Assembly (NCBI GenBank): GCA_009760855.2
Contig: WPIO01000021.1
Coordinates: forward strand, 2,368,501 to 2,432,500
Direction of reading: 5' to 3'
DNA from: Cristatella mucedo
Taxonomy: Eukaryota; Bryozoa; Phylactolaemata; Cristatellidae
DNA length: 64,000 bases
Both the position numbers and the translations under genes were made by a program. Position 1 is the stretch's first letter. Each line of letters opens with the position of its first letter. Of the stretch, positions 1 through 11,757 are shown piece after piece. The notes beneath the pieces were generated by a model. The model did no database searches, was not told the DNA's origin, and was given only the letters and a program-made list of their open reading frames with translations.

Positions 1-3000
1 GGGTCTGTCTCCACACGCACTGCACCACTGAAGATGCCTCGACGCCTTTTGCTAACTTACTGAGAATTGATAAATCGCTCGTTCCCGATGAAGCGGTCTG
101 ACACTTCATGCGTTGGCTGGATTCAATCTTATTGGCCATTATTAAGTTTCTTAGTGTGAGCAGTCGCACATGCAAGACGACCGTCGAGACCGTAAGACTG
201 TTTAATACAAATCAATGGAAGCTAAGCATGGTTGGCCAGGTCGACTAACCCGACGCCTTAAAGAGTAAGCTAGTCTGTGAATGGACTCGATGTTCCCAGG
301 TGGAAGTTTTCTCCGTAAAAGGTTAGTGCCCAGGAGTGTTCAGAGGACACTCAAAACTTAATTGAGTTACCTCTGCAGTGCTGCTAAAGTTGTGCTTACT
401 CCTTAAAAAAAACGTGATAGCCTTCTCTGGAAAGTAAATCAGACGTGCATAGTGAAGGCTAGCTGTATCATTCGCTTAGCACCACCTTACAAGGTGGTGC
501 AGTCCGCGCCCCCCCCTGAGAAACACTTTGGGATTGCAGGCCCCAAGCGCCTCTTGAGTCAAGTTGTTGTTAGGTAAGCAATCGTGTTGAGCACTGAGGC
601 AGTGTTATCGGATTTTTAGCTGGGCGCGAAAGCCAGTAAAAAGGGGCTTGCATGCTGCAGCTTTGTTTGGAGCAGTTTAGAGCCACCCGTTCATCCAAAC
701 TCATTAGATTTAGCACCTGCACTCTGCCCATGGCCTTGGCCATAAGCGACAGCTTGAGTGTCTTAATTGCTTTGCTTTTCGAAGCAGTAGGATTTCTTCC
801 TATGCTTCTACCCGAAGCAGCCCTTTGCCAAAAATAAGAAATCCAGAGCTATCGAGCGTCCTTGCACTGCCTGAACATTCGCGTGAACCAGCATTGATAG
901 TAAAAGACAAGCGAGATAGGCTGTCACTCTTGTCCTACTCATCCGTCAATGGTTCAGCCGATTTACTTCTAACCGCGTACCACTATGCATACGAACTCAG
1001 TCAGCGTAGGTTCACACCTTTAGTTACCAGTTGGAGCATGGAATTCAGATTCAAGACTAAGCGATCAGAGTTAGAATGAAGGTAGAAAATATTTGCTTTC
1101 TTTGCATCAATGCCTATAAAGTATTCCTGTCTTAACCAGTGCTTCGAGAAAAGTAAGAAGAATCTGGCTACTAGCTCCTTGTGAGCAACCCGCTCACATA
1201 TAATGACCTAGGAGATATAGCGATAGCCAGCACGTATCGAGCACACAGGGGGGCTCGACTACGCAGCTATTAGTTGCCGCGGTCTTGCTTTCACCATAAA
1301 GGAATGCAATTGTAATTACGCCCAGTATTTTTAGTTTGATACCTGGTTGCCCTACGAGGTTGCTGCATCGATGCTCTCCAGCGGCCGTAATTAATAGAAA
1401 AACAACTGAGCCGATTATCAGTGGTTTTCTATTGAATTGTAAGAATATTAAATCGAATTAAGCATGCTAAGAAGCTTCAGTGGTGTATGCAAACTTGCTC
1501 CATTAGCTAAATGTTGGTATGGACTGAATAAATTTAACTAGTACTAAGTGAGCGTGCAGACATGCACACTGTACAGTTCGTTATTCCTTACAGTTCGTTG
1601 AAAGCGAGCTTTGTTTTGATACACCTATTGTCTTACTCTGTTCAAGTCTGTGCCGAGATTTTAACATGGGACCCAATAGGCTTAGCGATGAAAAAAATTC
1701 AGAGCTTCTTTACTCCCTGAAATTTTGAGTTTCGTTATTAATTCCCTCTCGTTTCCTTTACGTTTGAGATAATACCGGCCGTATTACAGAGAGCAGTCGT
1801 GAAAGCCTTGCACCTATTCAGGTGAGAAACGTCTGCTGGTGACCGATGAATTAAGTGGCTATTGCTGATCTGATTCATGTTGGTCCTTGGAAGCCCAGAG
1901 GCTGATAGATCCACCTAATTTACAGGCGCCGCCCATGCGTGAGAAAAGGGCTCCCGACCACAAACATGCATTACCCTTGCAAGACTGCTAAAAAATCACA
2001 CCTTCCCATACCGCTCCCGCAACCGAGGTTCAGCAGCACCGGTTGCCTTATGGGGCAGTCAATTAATTAGCCTGGCAAACCCCAGGGTATTATACAAACA
2101 GCTGCTGGCGGCTAGCGCCGTGCTGTTTAAGAGGTGGCTAGCATCAATTGCAGCCGCTCTCACAGGAGGTGCATACATTTTAGCCTAGCGCCCTGTGGGG
2201 TCTAGAGGCTGGGATTGCAAAAGAACCTGCTAGTTAGCTAGTATGAAGTGACAAGCAACTGCTAGCTGGTCAGACAAAACGCTGCCTCGTAGTCAATTAG
2301 TATCTGTAGACGCTATCGGGGAAGTTGGGTGTGGCAACAGAATGCACTGCTGAAGAGACCGCACACACTTACCTGTCTGAGCTACATTCGTGCACAGAAC
2401 CTAGATGCCCAAACTTGAGTAGTCGCTTGGCTTTTTAGTCCTACCTGCTTCGGCCACTTGCCAGGCAGCCAGCTTCTGGCTGCCGCACCAGCCGGGTTGA
2501 ACCGATGACTACGAATTTCGTTTTCTAGCACGATGCATATCACTTTGGCGATTACCGTTGTCCTTCAACCGTTGCCGCTGCTCTTTATACACGCCGCGGC
2601 TTCAAGTATAATAATGCAGATGGGGCCTGCATTGACATGCAAATACATGGCTACGACGGCAGAAGGGATTTCCTCGAGTTTGTTATGCATATCGAAGCAC
2701 TTGCCGTGCCTCCTAAGATTCATCGAGTGAAATGACCCAGTGCTCCTTTACCCGTCTTTACCGTCGGTCCATCTCTCTGCCTGTAACAAAAAATAGACTT
2801 CAGCATGCTGAACGAAGAGTGCCGAATCAGACCCTGGCTTAAGTTCGTTTGCCACTCACCCACGTTACCGAGGTGGGTCGCGTCAGAATAAGCTACTTAG
2901 CAGTTCCAACGGCCTAGTTTGTGAATCTAAAGAAGATGATCTCGCCTTCATGAGCAAAGCGCCCTGGAGCTCAAAGTTGACTCCGAGAAAGACACCACAG

Positions 3001-4100
3001 TGCGGCCGCCATGCAGCTCCGCAGCTGCTTGAGTAAGTGCAAGCGATTAATGAACGCCCACAATCAGGCTATCTATACGCTATTGATGCCATTGAAGAGC
3101 TACCGTTGTCCAGCGATGAGAATGCAGCGCCATTTTTCAGGGATTGTCAACTATTCACTTCCAGCAGAAGGCGCAGGCGAAGCAAGAACGGACGGGACGG
3201 GACGCGCCTCAAGCGAGTCACGCACTGTCCGATGCAGCTCCAGCGATTCGATCTCGCTCGAGCAACTACACCAACATAATAGTCACTTAGCACTCTGAAA
3301 TCTTCCAAAAAACTATCTCAATAGCCCCTTTTAAAATTCGCCCATGGAATGCCTGTTGCACATGCAGGAAAACCCAAATAATGTGTGTTATGATTCTTGA
3401 CGGTTTACTTGATTCATTTGCCGCCACAGAGACGCGGCTGAAATTCCCTAACTACCTATACCATAGCTGATGCTAGAGCTGCATGCTTTTTTCTTTCATA
3501 CTTGGAGGTACTGAGTTTGTATATAAAAAATGGTGGCGAAATTCCAGATTCATTTGCTGCTAGCAGAATTTTAAGCTGTTTTATGCCTCCACAAAGCCGT
3601 CATTGAAATCTCACGTGAAGATTTTTTCCGGCAAGATGTAGGACTAGCTGTCCATTGGCTAGAATACAATGATTTTAGGTGGTACCAATCCGTCATAACT
3701 AAGGTCAAGTATGGCTGCCAAGTAAATATAGAGAAATCGCAGATGCACATTCCAAATATGCTTACGCCGTACGTTAGCTGTGTTCTTAAAAAACCCTCAA
3801 GTCTGAACCACACCTAGCGTCACTTGCGATGGGCTTGCCCACTTTCTTTTGGCAACTATCGCTGAAAGATTGAAAAAATTGGAGAGTGCTTTCTCAGGGT
3901 GACATTCTTACTTCTGTCTTCAGCCTCTATTCCTTGCTTTTATTCAATATCCGCCTTAGCACTCAGCCCTGTAATTCTGATCTCGTAATTCATTTCCCGG
4001 TTTGAGAAGACTATTAGCTCTCAAGACCCAATTCCAAGCGTTCAACTTGTAAGATACCGTGATTTACTGTAGTCCTGCATAACTAACTTACTAAAGCCAA
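1..4100. other. No gene recognised; unannotated single-copy-like DNA
   Basis: About 4.1 kb with only short open frames on both strands, none with a recognisable motif. The longest are about 95 codons near 3011-3298 and 84 codons near 825-1079, lengths expected by chance. The only structure noted is a short perfect inverted repeat at 479-500, listed separately. Host introns or exons too short to see could be present. Confidence 0.5.
479..500. repeat. Perfect short inverted repeat
   Basis: Arms GCACCACCTT and AAGGTGGTGC are exact reverse complements with a 2-base spacer (AC). It is followed by a C-rich run. There is no flanking gene to which it could be tied as a terminator or operator. It may be chance or the centre of a decayed palindromic element. 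Confidence 0.7.
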
Positions 4101-4102
4101 GC

Positions 4103-4259
4103 CAGGGCCGTAACCCACCGGTAAGATTCTCGCTTTTCATGACCCAGGTCTTGGGTTCGAGTACTGCAGTAGGCTAAGCTTATTCCTCACTGCATGCGGT
4201 GGCGACAGCCTTTAGCAGCGTCCGCTGCCACTATTTAATTAAGGCTGTTGAATAAGCTC
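4103..4259 (+). mobile_element. SINE-A copy, old and degraded
   Basis: Degenerate plus-strand copy of the tRNA-derived SINE seen much better at 16370-16536 and 62408-62574. The matching landmarks are in order: a head like GGCCGT...GGTAAG, a B-box-like CTTGGGTTCGAG, a CACTGC...GCGGTGG block, the GATAGCC..AAGGCT-like block, and a GGCTGTTGAATAAGCTCA end. Divergence is visibly greater than in the young copies. No flanking duplication was found. Confidence 0.6.
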
Positions 4260-5100
4260 AGCACTAAGTTTAATTTTCAAATCTGCCCTTAGCCTCACGT
4301 CCTATCAAAGAGTTTTTTAAGAGGCCACAGTCAGGCCGCTTATTAGAAATTTGGCACTAGATCTCGAGAACTTGAGCCACTTCGGCGTAGTCTCAGCACT
4401 GCATTTCTTATCAGAGACATTGCAACGAGTAGTGGCAGATCAGATAAAGCGTTATAACCAAATTGCTAACCTAGCAAGAAAATTCCAGTCAGGTTTTTAG
4501 AGCGAGTTGATCCGAAGAGTCAGCACTGCTTGGAGTGTATCACTACCTTCTCAGGAAAGCTGACTTGGAGTATCTATGCTTGGTCTGCCAGATCTACAAC
4601 CATCTTTAGAAATAATTTATCAGTAAATTCTTCTTGAGCACCTCTCATCTTGGCTAGGCATCACCGGCGGCATAATATTGCGGTGTGCTTATCACAGTGG
4701 GTGCATTAGGAGAGGAGAACTCACTGGTAAAAAAACAAGGTCTTAAAGTACACCTTTGATCACTGGGTTGGGCAGGGATTTGTGTAAGTAGACTTCTTAT
4801 ATCATTTTGTATTCTCCATCTTGCCAATATACTGCCGTGCACAATATAGGGGTACATTCTGCATACAGAAAACGCCTAGCTGCACTTGTTCATTGAACCT
4901 TCAAGGCATTTTATTTCAAACTCTCTCAGCTTACCAAAATCATGTATGCTGACATTTACTCTTGAATTTCAACACATTTTCTCAAAAAACTTATTAACTG
5001 TGTGCTTAATAAGCGTTTTAGGGAAGTAGAAAGGCCAGCTGTCTCCGTTGGCTAGATTAGAATATCACCCGGAGTATCCGTGAGCAATCATTATGTCCTT
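4260..5100. other. No gene recognised
   Basis: No motif, repeat family or long open frame seen. A 48-base stretch at 4496-4543 resembles one at 30907-30953 on the same strand; see findings. Confidence 0.4.
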
Positions 5101-5104
5101 TCCC

Positions 5105-5795
5105 CGAATAACTTATTGCTAAATGACCGCATCATCTCCAAAGTCAGGTCTACCTACCTGCAACCTACATAATCGTGAATAAATTAGGTTTTCTATAGGT
5201 AAGGATACCTAAGCCATGTCGATCAAGGTATTTGTGGAATCCCGACTGCACTTCCTCTGTAGCTCACTGGCTGCAGACAACCTCGTAGCTGCAAAAAGAC
5301 GCAAACGGTGGTTCAGAATTTGGCAGCGAACTTGTCTGTCGTGCAAGTCATAACGCTGCATGCATCACGTTTCATCACTGCACCGGATCCCTGTCAACCA
5401 TGTTAATGAGTTTAATGTTATTATGTAGCTCACCTTTCGGTTCCTCCATTGCCATCCTCCGGCCTACCTAAGTAAACTAGTTGCACTCCAACCCTCACGT
5501 TGCACCATAGCCTTCTCTGACATCGGTGTCTTGGTTGTGGCCGTAAATTACGTCACGTCTTATGTGGGCAGAGCTTTCAGCTACATGCTTCCCAAGCTTG
5601 GAAGTCACAATCAGCTGACTTCATGCCATATCCTGATTTGACGGCATTCTTAAAGAAGCAAACATCCTAGCAATTCTACACAGCCTTCGTTCTGCCCGAA
5701 TGGATTGTCCTTTTGTTTGCAGTGAACTTGGAAGATGTGCATGGCCTAGCAAAGCGCGAGAGTGCTATATTTTGTCAATGCACCCTAGTAAAACC
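5105..5795 (+). mobile_element. LINE fragment (L2/CR1-type), 3' end of the ORF and tail
   Basis: Conceptual translation on the plus strand gives, across shifting frames, the ordered landmarks of the C-terminal part of an L2/CR1-type reverse transcriptase protein: a DDHIS-KV-like start, FVESRLHF (family form FVTSRLDF), SELVCRASH (family form ARLVCR), PTYLSKLV-like, and GRAFSYMLPKL (family form DRAFSSYAPKAWN). It ends in a tail-like stretch near 5755-5790 with AAGCGC...GTGCTATATTTTG, close to the GCGCTATA-type tails of other LINEs here. It contains several shifts and stops and is dead. It does not belong closely to family A. Confidence 0.6.
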
Positions 5796-5978
5796 TTTAT
5801 CTTACTGAGTTTATCAGGTATCTGTGCTTGAATCAAGACAGGCAACTAACCTAAGGTGCAACTAGCCGGCGACTGTGAGTATTTACTTGTGTGGATACAT
5901 ATTTAAGCACATCACCTGATCATTTTATCATGCCCGCCTAACCATGCACTAACCTTGCTTGTCAATTATTATGAGCTA

Positions 5979-6095
5979 TAATAATAATAATAATAAATTT
6001 GTATAGCGCCCTCAGAAAACCGAATCTCACTCTAGGTACTTTATAGAGGCTGTATGTAAAGCATTACCAAACGTTTGGTGATAACATCCACAAGC
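5979..6095 (-). mobile_element. LINE family C, 3' tail only
   Basis: Reads on the minus strand as ...GTACCTAGAGTGAGATTCGG...TTTTCTGAGGGCGCTATACAAATTTATTATTATT, the stem-loop-plus-TTA tail of LINE family C. The segment just upstream (AAAGCATTACCAAACG..TTGG) matches the copy at 28030-28060. It is severely 5' truncated, as expected from incomplete target-primed reverse transcription. Confidence 0.7.
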
Positions 6096-6778
6096 AGCAA
6101 TTGTCTTTTCTCTTGCAGTGAGCAGTGAAGGGGCTGATTGGAAAACCACTCCCTAACAGAACTATATAAAAGGCAGTTTTTAACGTGTATTGTTATGTTT
6201 CATTTTCTGCTTCTATACAGTCGAGGACTGAGACCTACTGAATAAGAATAATTCTTGCGACACTTCTACATCCATTTAAACTGTGAAGCTATATGGGTGG
6301 TTACCCTGATAAGTGATTCCTAATGTTGACCACCTGGTCCAAAATAACTCAGGATGGGTGAAACTATAAGTTGTTTGTGTTTATATAAAAAATACTGGCC
6401 AATATTCGAGCATCTGAAAACAACCGGAGCCACATTGAATTGACAATAAACGTAAGTGTTCACATTGCTTTTAGCAGCACTGCAATCGGGTCAATCATGG
6501 TTTTAAAGAAAGTTAAAAAGGTTCATGTGTATTCATATTTCATTTAAAGAGTTGAACAATTTGACTAAGGTTGGTAAATTTTGAGCACATGTTCCTGCAC
6601 CACTCTTTCCTTGTACTAGCTTAATCTTCGTTTCACCAACTGCGAGTACTCATGATGCGATTTGTATCATAGCATGCCCACATATGGGAACACTTCATCA
6701 AGAAACCAAGTTCAGTTCATGTAGAGCTTGCTGTTGAAAACTGTGACTAGACGAGGCATAGCTTATTTAGAAGAAATT
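6096..6778. other. No gene recognised
   Basis: AT-rich, no repeat family or coding motif seen. Confidence 0.4.
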
Positions 6779-6783
6779 CTACG

Positions 6784-7614
6784 GCCAGGATAATAATAAC
6801 AATACAAAAGCACTTGATAAATCACCGGCAGAGAACTCAATCTCTTTCTAGGCGCTTTTCGTTTGCTGCAAAGGGAAATGCGATTAACTTGGTGAGTAAT
6901 ATCTTGCTTGATAAGCGGCCTGAATAACATAGTTAGGGGTGACATTTACAGGGTAGACATGCAAGTGTGGTTTGTGGCAGCATGCACAGTCTCAGCACGC
7001 ATAGGCACATGCAGGACTCACAGGGACCCACTAAATTTTTCACAAATTGGTGTTTTTAATTTCTTTTTAAATGTGATCAAGGCAGGAGATGTCTTGACTC
7101 AAGTCGGGAGGGAGTTCCAGGCTTTGGGAGCATACGAACTAAACGCACGGTCTCCAAAAGATTTGAGGTTTGTACGACGTTTTGGTAAACCATTGGATTC
7201 CGAAAAGCGGGTGGTACGATGCTTGGCCTGGTGGGGGATTAGATGTGAGAGATAGGCTGGAGCCAAAGAATGGAGTGACCTAAAGGTGAGAGACAAAACC
7301 TTGAAGTCGATCCGTTGCTTGACAGGTAGCCAGTGCAGGTCGACTAGAAGTGGTGTGATGTGGCAACTGCGACGCTCACGACAGACAAGCCTAGCTGCGA
7401 CCTTTTGCACCAGCTGGAATCGCCTGATCGCACATGCCGGTAGGCCAGTAAGCCGTGAGTTATAGAAATCGAGACGGATGTCACAAATGTATGGACCAAC
7501 TTGGACGTGGTATCCTTATCTAGACAAGCCCGAATTTTAGCAGTGTTATGTATCTGAAAGTAGGCAGACTTGATTGTGGAGCTTATGGTCGTCTAATGAG
7601 AGGTCACTTTGGAA
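6784..7614 (-). mobile_element. LINE family A, 5'-truncated copy
   Basis: Minus-strand copy of the commonest LINE in the window. Reading from the right it holds the coding end: a piece near 7350-7600, then CRERRSCHITPLLVDLHWLPVK..DFKVLSLTFRSLHSLAPAYL and, after that, SFGDRAFSSYAPKAWNSLPT. These are typical of the C-terminal third of L2/CR1-type ORF2. The 3' untranslated region, the AGAGA/TCTCT stem-loop and a TAA-rich tail follow at the left. CTACG lies at both edges (6779-6783 and 7615-7619), a possible short target-site duplication. The frame is interrupted near the middle. The copy lacks the catalytic reverse transcriptase core. Confidence 0.85.
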
Positions 7615-7619
7615 CTACG

Positions 7620-8376
7620 ATCCATCAGACATTGGTCGTTACATGGCTTTTAAATGCTGAGTATGCTTTTTTCCAACTGGCAACTTTTCCACCTGCCTAT
7701 CAACCACTAGCTTTACTTCCTCATCGCAGCATGTTGATCTTGACGATAGTGCCTTACGTACTGCCTTCCTTTAGTGATACTTACTAACCACAATATGATA
7801 AATTTGGTTGTCAGCAAGGAACTCGATCACCTCTCCCACGCAAAGAATAAGCAGCTTGTACCTCATACTACTTTTAAAGCTTGTTGGTCGCTTCAGTGAT
7901 TCAAAATTGAGAATGTCTACATAGTGCGACTCGGGAATCACTTTCACGTTAAGATTTCTCATGGACTAATGCTCACTTTCCAGTAATTCTAGTTAACTGC
8001 ACAGAGGAATGTGCATGCGAGAAGTCGTTTCGGATCCTTGAAAGCACGAGTCACCGTAATTCTAATGTTAGCTTCATACTCAGTGATTCTGCTCCCAACC
8101 GTACCGCATTCAACAAAAGGTTCTCTGAGTGGCGCAAGCATCCAATTTGCCTGAGTGCTCCGGGAAACTCTTTGAAACGGTAGTAATTTGTACCATAAAT
8201 TAGTCTTATTGCAATACATATTGGCAAAGTTCAGATGAAGATCTTGAACAGCGTGCTCAGGCCCTATGAAAACTTGCAAGGATAGTGTGCCACTGGAACA
8301 TTACTTCAGCACTTCTTTATCTATTATCAACTTACGCATTATTTCTGACACTCCCAATTCAATTTTGATTAACTTC
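7620..8376. other. No gene recognised
   Basis: Open frames of 60-96 codons overlap on both strands without motifs. Nothing repeat-like was seen until the microsatellite cluster begins. Confidence 0.4.
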
Positions 8377-8680
<304 letters not shown>

Positions 8681-8763
8681 TTCACTCACAGATTGACCAA
8701 TAGACCAATTCACTCAAAGAATTTGTGAGGAAATACTCATTGATTGATCAGCTGATGTGACAT

Positions 8764-8766
<3 letters not shown>

Positions 8767-8845
<79 letters not shown>

Positions 8846-8906
8846 TATATATATATATGCGTGTGTGTGTGTGTGGGTGTGTGTGTGTGTGTGAGTGTGT
8901 GTGTGT
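8767..8906. repeat. (AC)n-(AT)n-(GT)n palindromic microsatellite
   Basis: An AC array of about 76 bases runs into ACGCATATAT/ATATATATGCGT and then a GT array with two interruptions. The whole is a long self-complementary palindrome centred near 8850-8851. The AC and GT halves can fold on each other. Confidence 0.97.
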
Positions 8907-9061
8907 AATTTATTTAGTGCCATATGAGAACTTAATCTCTATTCGGTGCTTCACAGATGCCACAGGGCAACGAGCCCAGGACCTCAGTCACAAAATGCAT
9001 TCACTTTGACCTCGGTCGTCAAAGGCTAGCTCCTTAACTCCTGGGTCACACAAGGGTCGGC
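8907..9061 (-). mobile_element. SINE-B copy next to a microsatellite
   Basis: Minus-strand copy of the second tRNA-derived SINE. On the minus strand it reads: a head with GACCCAGGAGTTAAGGAG (A-box region), GACCGAGGTC, GGTCCTGGGCTCG (B-box region), then the LINE-like tail GAATAGAGATTAAGTTCTC followed by an AAATAAATT end. That tail end touches the GT array, so the microsatellite may have grown from the SINE's simple-repeat tail. Confidence 0.75.
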
Positions 9062-9580
9062 ATGAGGTCGCAGGAAGCATTTATCGTCAGTCACCTTATC
9101 TCTGGTTGGTCACTTGGCTTGCGAATGGGAGATGCGTTTTCTACTAAATTTTTCTAACGTATTAGGAACAACTTAGTTGTATGCCAAACGCATTATTGAC
9201 GCAGTTTTTTTTACCGTGCAATGGTGAGAAAATTGGACCAGCCATCAGCCAACTAGGTCAAGCTATAGTAATCAGGCGGCAATGCTATCACAGATACCTT
9301 AACTAATAATTTACTAATTCAGTTGTTATCGGTAGGATACGCATTCTTACGAGTCATTGTACTGATTTAAAAATAAATATGGAGCAAGTCTGTGGTAGAA
9401 AGACTTTAAAAGTCTTTAGTCAGAACTAGAGCTCTCGCAGTGACTGAGCTTGAGGCTGGCCTTAGCTACTTTTATGCCTTACAGCCCGTGCAAAAGGCAA
9501 AGTCTTAATCCAAATGCCGAAGACTGCCGTTCTTAAATGCTCTATAGGCCCTCTAATCATGTATCAGTGTGCTCTGCCAT
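9062..9580. other. No gene recognised
   Basis: No motif or repeat family seen. Confidence 0.4.
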
Positions 9581-9581
9581 C

Positions 9582-10973
9582 ATAATAATAATGATAATAA
9601 TTCACTTGATAAAGCACCATCAGAGAACTTAATCTCTCTCTAGGCGCTTTACATTTGCTGTAAAGTGAAATCCAATTGAATGGTAAGTAAAATCATGCTT
9701 GAAAAACAAACGAAATGAATAATATGGTTAAGGGTGACATGCACAGGGTCAGCATGCAAATGTGGTTAGTGGCAGCATGCACAGTGTCAGCACGCATAAG
9801 CACAACAAGGACGAATCGCAGAGACCCACTAAATGCTGTCCTAAATAGGTGTGTTTTTAGGTTCCCTTTAAATGTGGTCAGGTCAGGGGATGTTCTGACG
9901 CAGGTCAGGAGGGAGTTCCAGGCTTTGGGAACATATGAACTAAATGCACGGTCTCCAAAGGATTTAAGGTTTGTACGAGGTATTTATAGACTGTTGGATT
10001 CCGAAAAGCAGGTGGTACTATGCTTGGCCTGATGGGCTAGTATATCTGACAGATAGGCTGGAGCCATAGAATGAAGGGACCTAAAAGTGAGCGACAAAAC
10101 CTTGAAGTCAATCCGTTGCCTCACTGGTAGCCAGTGCAGGTCGGCGAGAAGTGGAGTAATGTGGCAACTGCAACGCTCACGACAGACAAGCCTAGCTGCA
10201 GAGTTTTGCACCAGCTGCAATCGCCTGATCGCACATGCTGGTAGGCCAGTAAGCAGTGAGTTGCAGAAGTCGAGACGGGATGTCACGAATGCATGGACCA
10301 AATTGGACGTGGTATCTTTATCTAAACAAGCCCGAATTTTAGCAATGTTATGAAGCTGAAAATAGGCAGATTTGACTGTGGAGCTGATATGGTCGTCTAA
10401 CGAGAGGTCGCTTTGGAATATGACACCTAGATTTCGAGCTGATTCAACTGGAGATATGCTGGCAGAACCAATTTTGAGATTCAGCCTTTCCAATCTCTGG
10501 ATCACACTGGGTTTACCCATAACTAGTAAGTTAGTTTTATCATCGTTAAGTTTTAGAAAATTTGCTGCCATCTATGTGTGGATGTCATCAATGCATGCAG
10601 GTAGTGAGTTTAGAGAATTTGAGGTGCTCGAAAGCTGGGAGGGATCAAAGCAAAGGTACAACTGAGTGTCCTCCGCATAGAAGTGAAAGCCTAGATTGTG
10701 CTTGGAAATCACATCAGCAAGAGGCAGAGTATAAACCGTGAAAAGGACCGGACCTAGCGCTGAGCCCTGAGGTACTCCATATTTCAGAGGTACTTCAGAT
10801 GATCTTTGTCCATTCACGTCAATACTCTGGAGTCTCCCACTGAGATAGGACCTGAACCACTGCAGAGCAGTGCCAGTGATGCCCAGGCGAGATGAGAGGC
10901 GCTCTAGAAGAACTTTGTGATCAATGGTATCAAAAGCTGCCGAAAGATCAAGCAAAACAAAACCCTGCAACTA
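9582..10973 (-). mobile_element. LINE family A, longest copy, with reverse transcriptase core
   Basis: The most complete non-LTR element here, read on the minus strand. Near the right end is the reverse transcriptase motif A, GFVLLDLSAAFDTIDH. After it come WFRSYLSGRLQS, GVPQGSALGPVLF and the motif C box as FYAEDTQLY, where the usual second-position D is E. A TAG replaces the expected Trp codon near 10571-10573 (IHT-stop-MAANF). A second open block follows with LNDDKTNLLVMGKPSVIQ, ARNLGVIFQSDLSLDDHIS, LVHAFVTSRLDFCNSLL and LHWLPVRQRIDFKVLSLTFR, ending at a TAA after SESNSL. The 3' untranslated region, stem-loop and TAA-rich tail are at the left. The N-terminal endonuclease is absent (5' truncated). 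By motif order it is L2/CR1-type, and by its altered motif C and stops it is inactive. Confidence 0.92.
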
Positions 10974-11411
10974 AGGTGCACCACCCTGGAGCTTCTTGTG
11001 TTTGCCCATATTAGTTGCTCTTTCGAAAATGCCTGAAGACGCAGTCTCTCCCATTTTCGGTCGAGATCTTTCCTCTAAGCAGCTGAGTTTCTGTAAAGGC
11101 AGGCACGATTTTGTGGACAGACGTGACTCGTCTGGATCTGCAATCAATTCGGGCGAACCAAGGTTACATAGGCTAATTGCAGCTGATGCACTCATTTTGA
11201 AGCCTGAATTAGTGCCCGAAGTTGCTTTGCAAAACAGTATCTCTTTTGCCCCTTCAATAAAGAAAGTGGTTGTCCGATGATAGATAAATTCGTCTAGCCC
11301 ATCGCTGATTAGGCACGGGAAATACTCCTTATCCACTCCAAAAATGAATATGCTGCTTCGAAACTGTTTGCCACCGCCATAGAACATGCGTCCACTGCAC
11401 AAATACAGTGC
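10974..11411 (-). CDS. Candidate host exon, unknown product
   Basis: An uninterrupted 146-codon stretch on the minus strand, outside any recognised repeat and longer than most chance frames in the window. It begins just after AAATTGCAG, which looks like a 3' splice acceptor, with in-frame stops immediately upstream, and has no obvious start codon of its own. The translation is mixed and protein-like (SGRMFYGGGKQFRSSIF, VDKEYFPCLISDGLDEFIYH, GAKEILFCKATSG) and turns Ser/Lys/Glu-rich toward its end. I do not recognise a family. It runs up to the 5' junction of the LINE A copy at 9582-10973; the stop codon falls at that junction, so any original downstream sequence or donor site may have been displaced. 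It could also be a pseudogene or a chance frame. Confidence 0.3.
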
Positions 11412-11419
11412 CTGCAATT

Positions 11420-11637
11420 TGAGCTACTAATTCGTGCAAACAAGTGACAACTTACGGGGAGGTGTGCCTAGCGCCTTTAAGCAAGCTAGCGAGTCTTAGA
11501 AGCCTCCCGGATGTTCGCCGGTTAGGGGTAGATTGTAGAGCATGACAGCAATCAAAAGGTAGTCTTCAAAGACATGAGAAATGCGGACCGAAATGTCCGG
11601 AAGAAGTTTCAGCTGGTTTTTAATGATTACGACCTCT
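11420..11637. other. No gene recognised
   Basis: Nothing seen apart from the flanking features. Confidence 0.4.
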
Positions 11638-11757
11638 TCAGCTGTCCTGGTGTGGTCCGAGAGTAAATGTGCTCGTCTTTAACGACTAATGTCGTGGGCT
11701 CGAGCACATTATCGTATGTAAATCACATTGATAATGATGAAATTCGCTTAGACTGCT
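11638..11757 (+). mobile_element. Probable SINE-B, strongly decayed
   Basis: Matches SINE-B landmarks in order: a TGGTGTGGTCC-like head, GTGCTCG, TGTCGTGGGCTCGAGC (B-box region), a CGTATGTAAATC stretch and GATAATGATGAAATTC in place of AGAGATTAAGTTCTC. The similarity is patchy and the call rests mainly on the B-box block. Confidence 0.45.
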
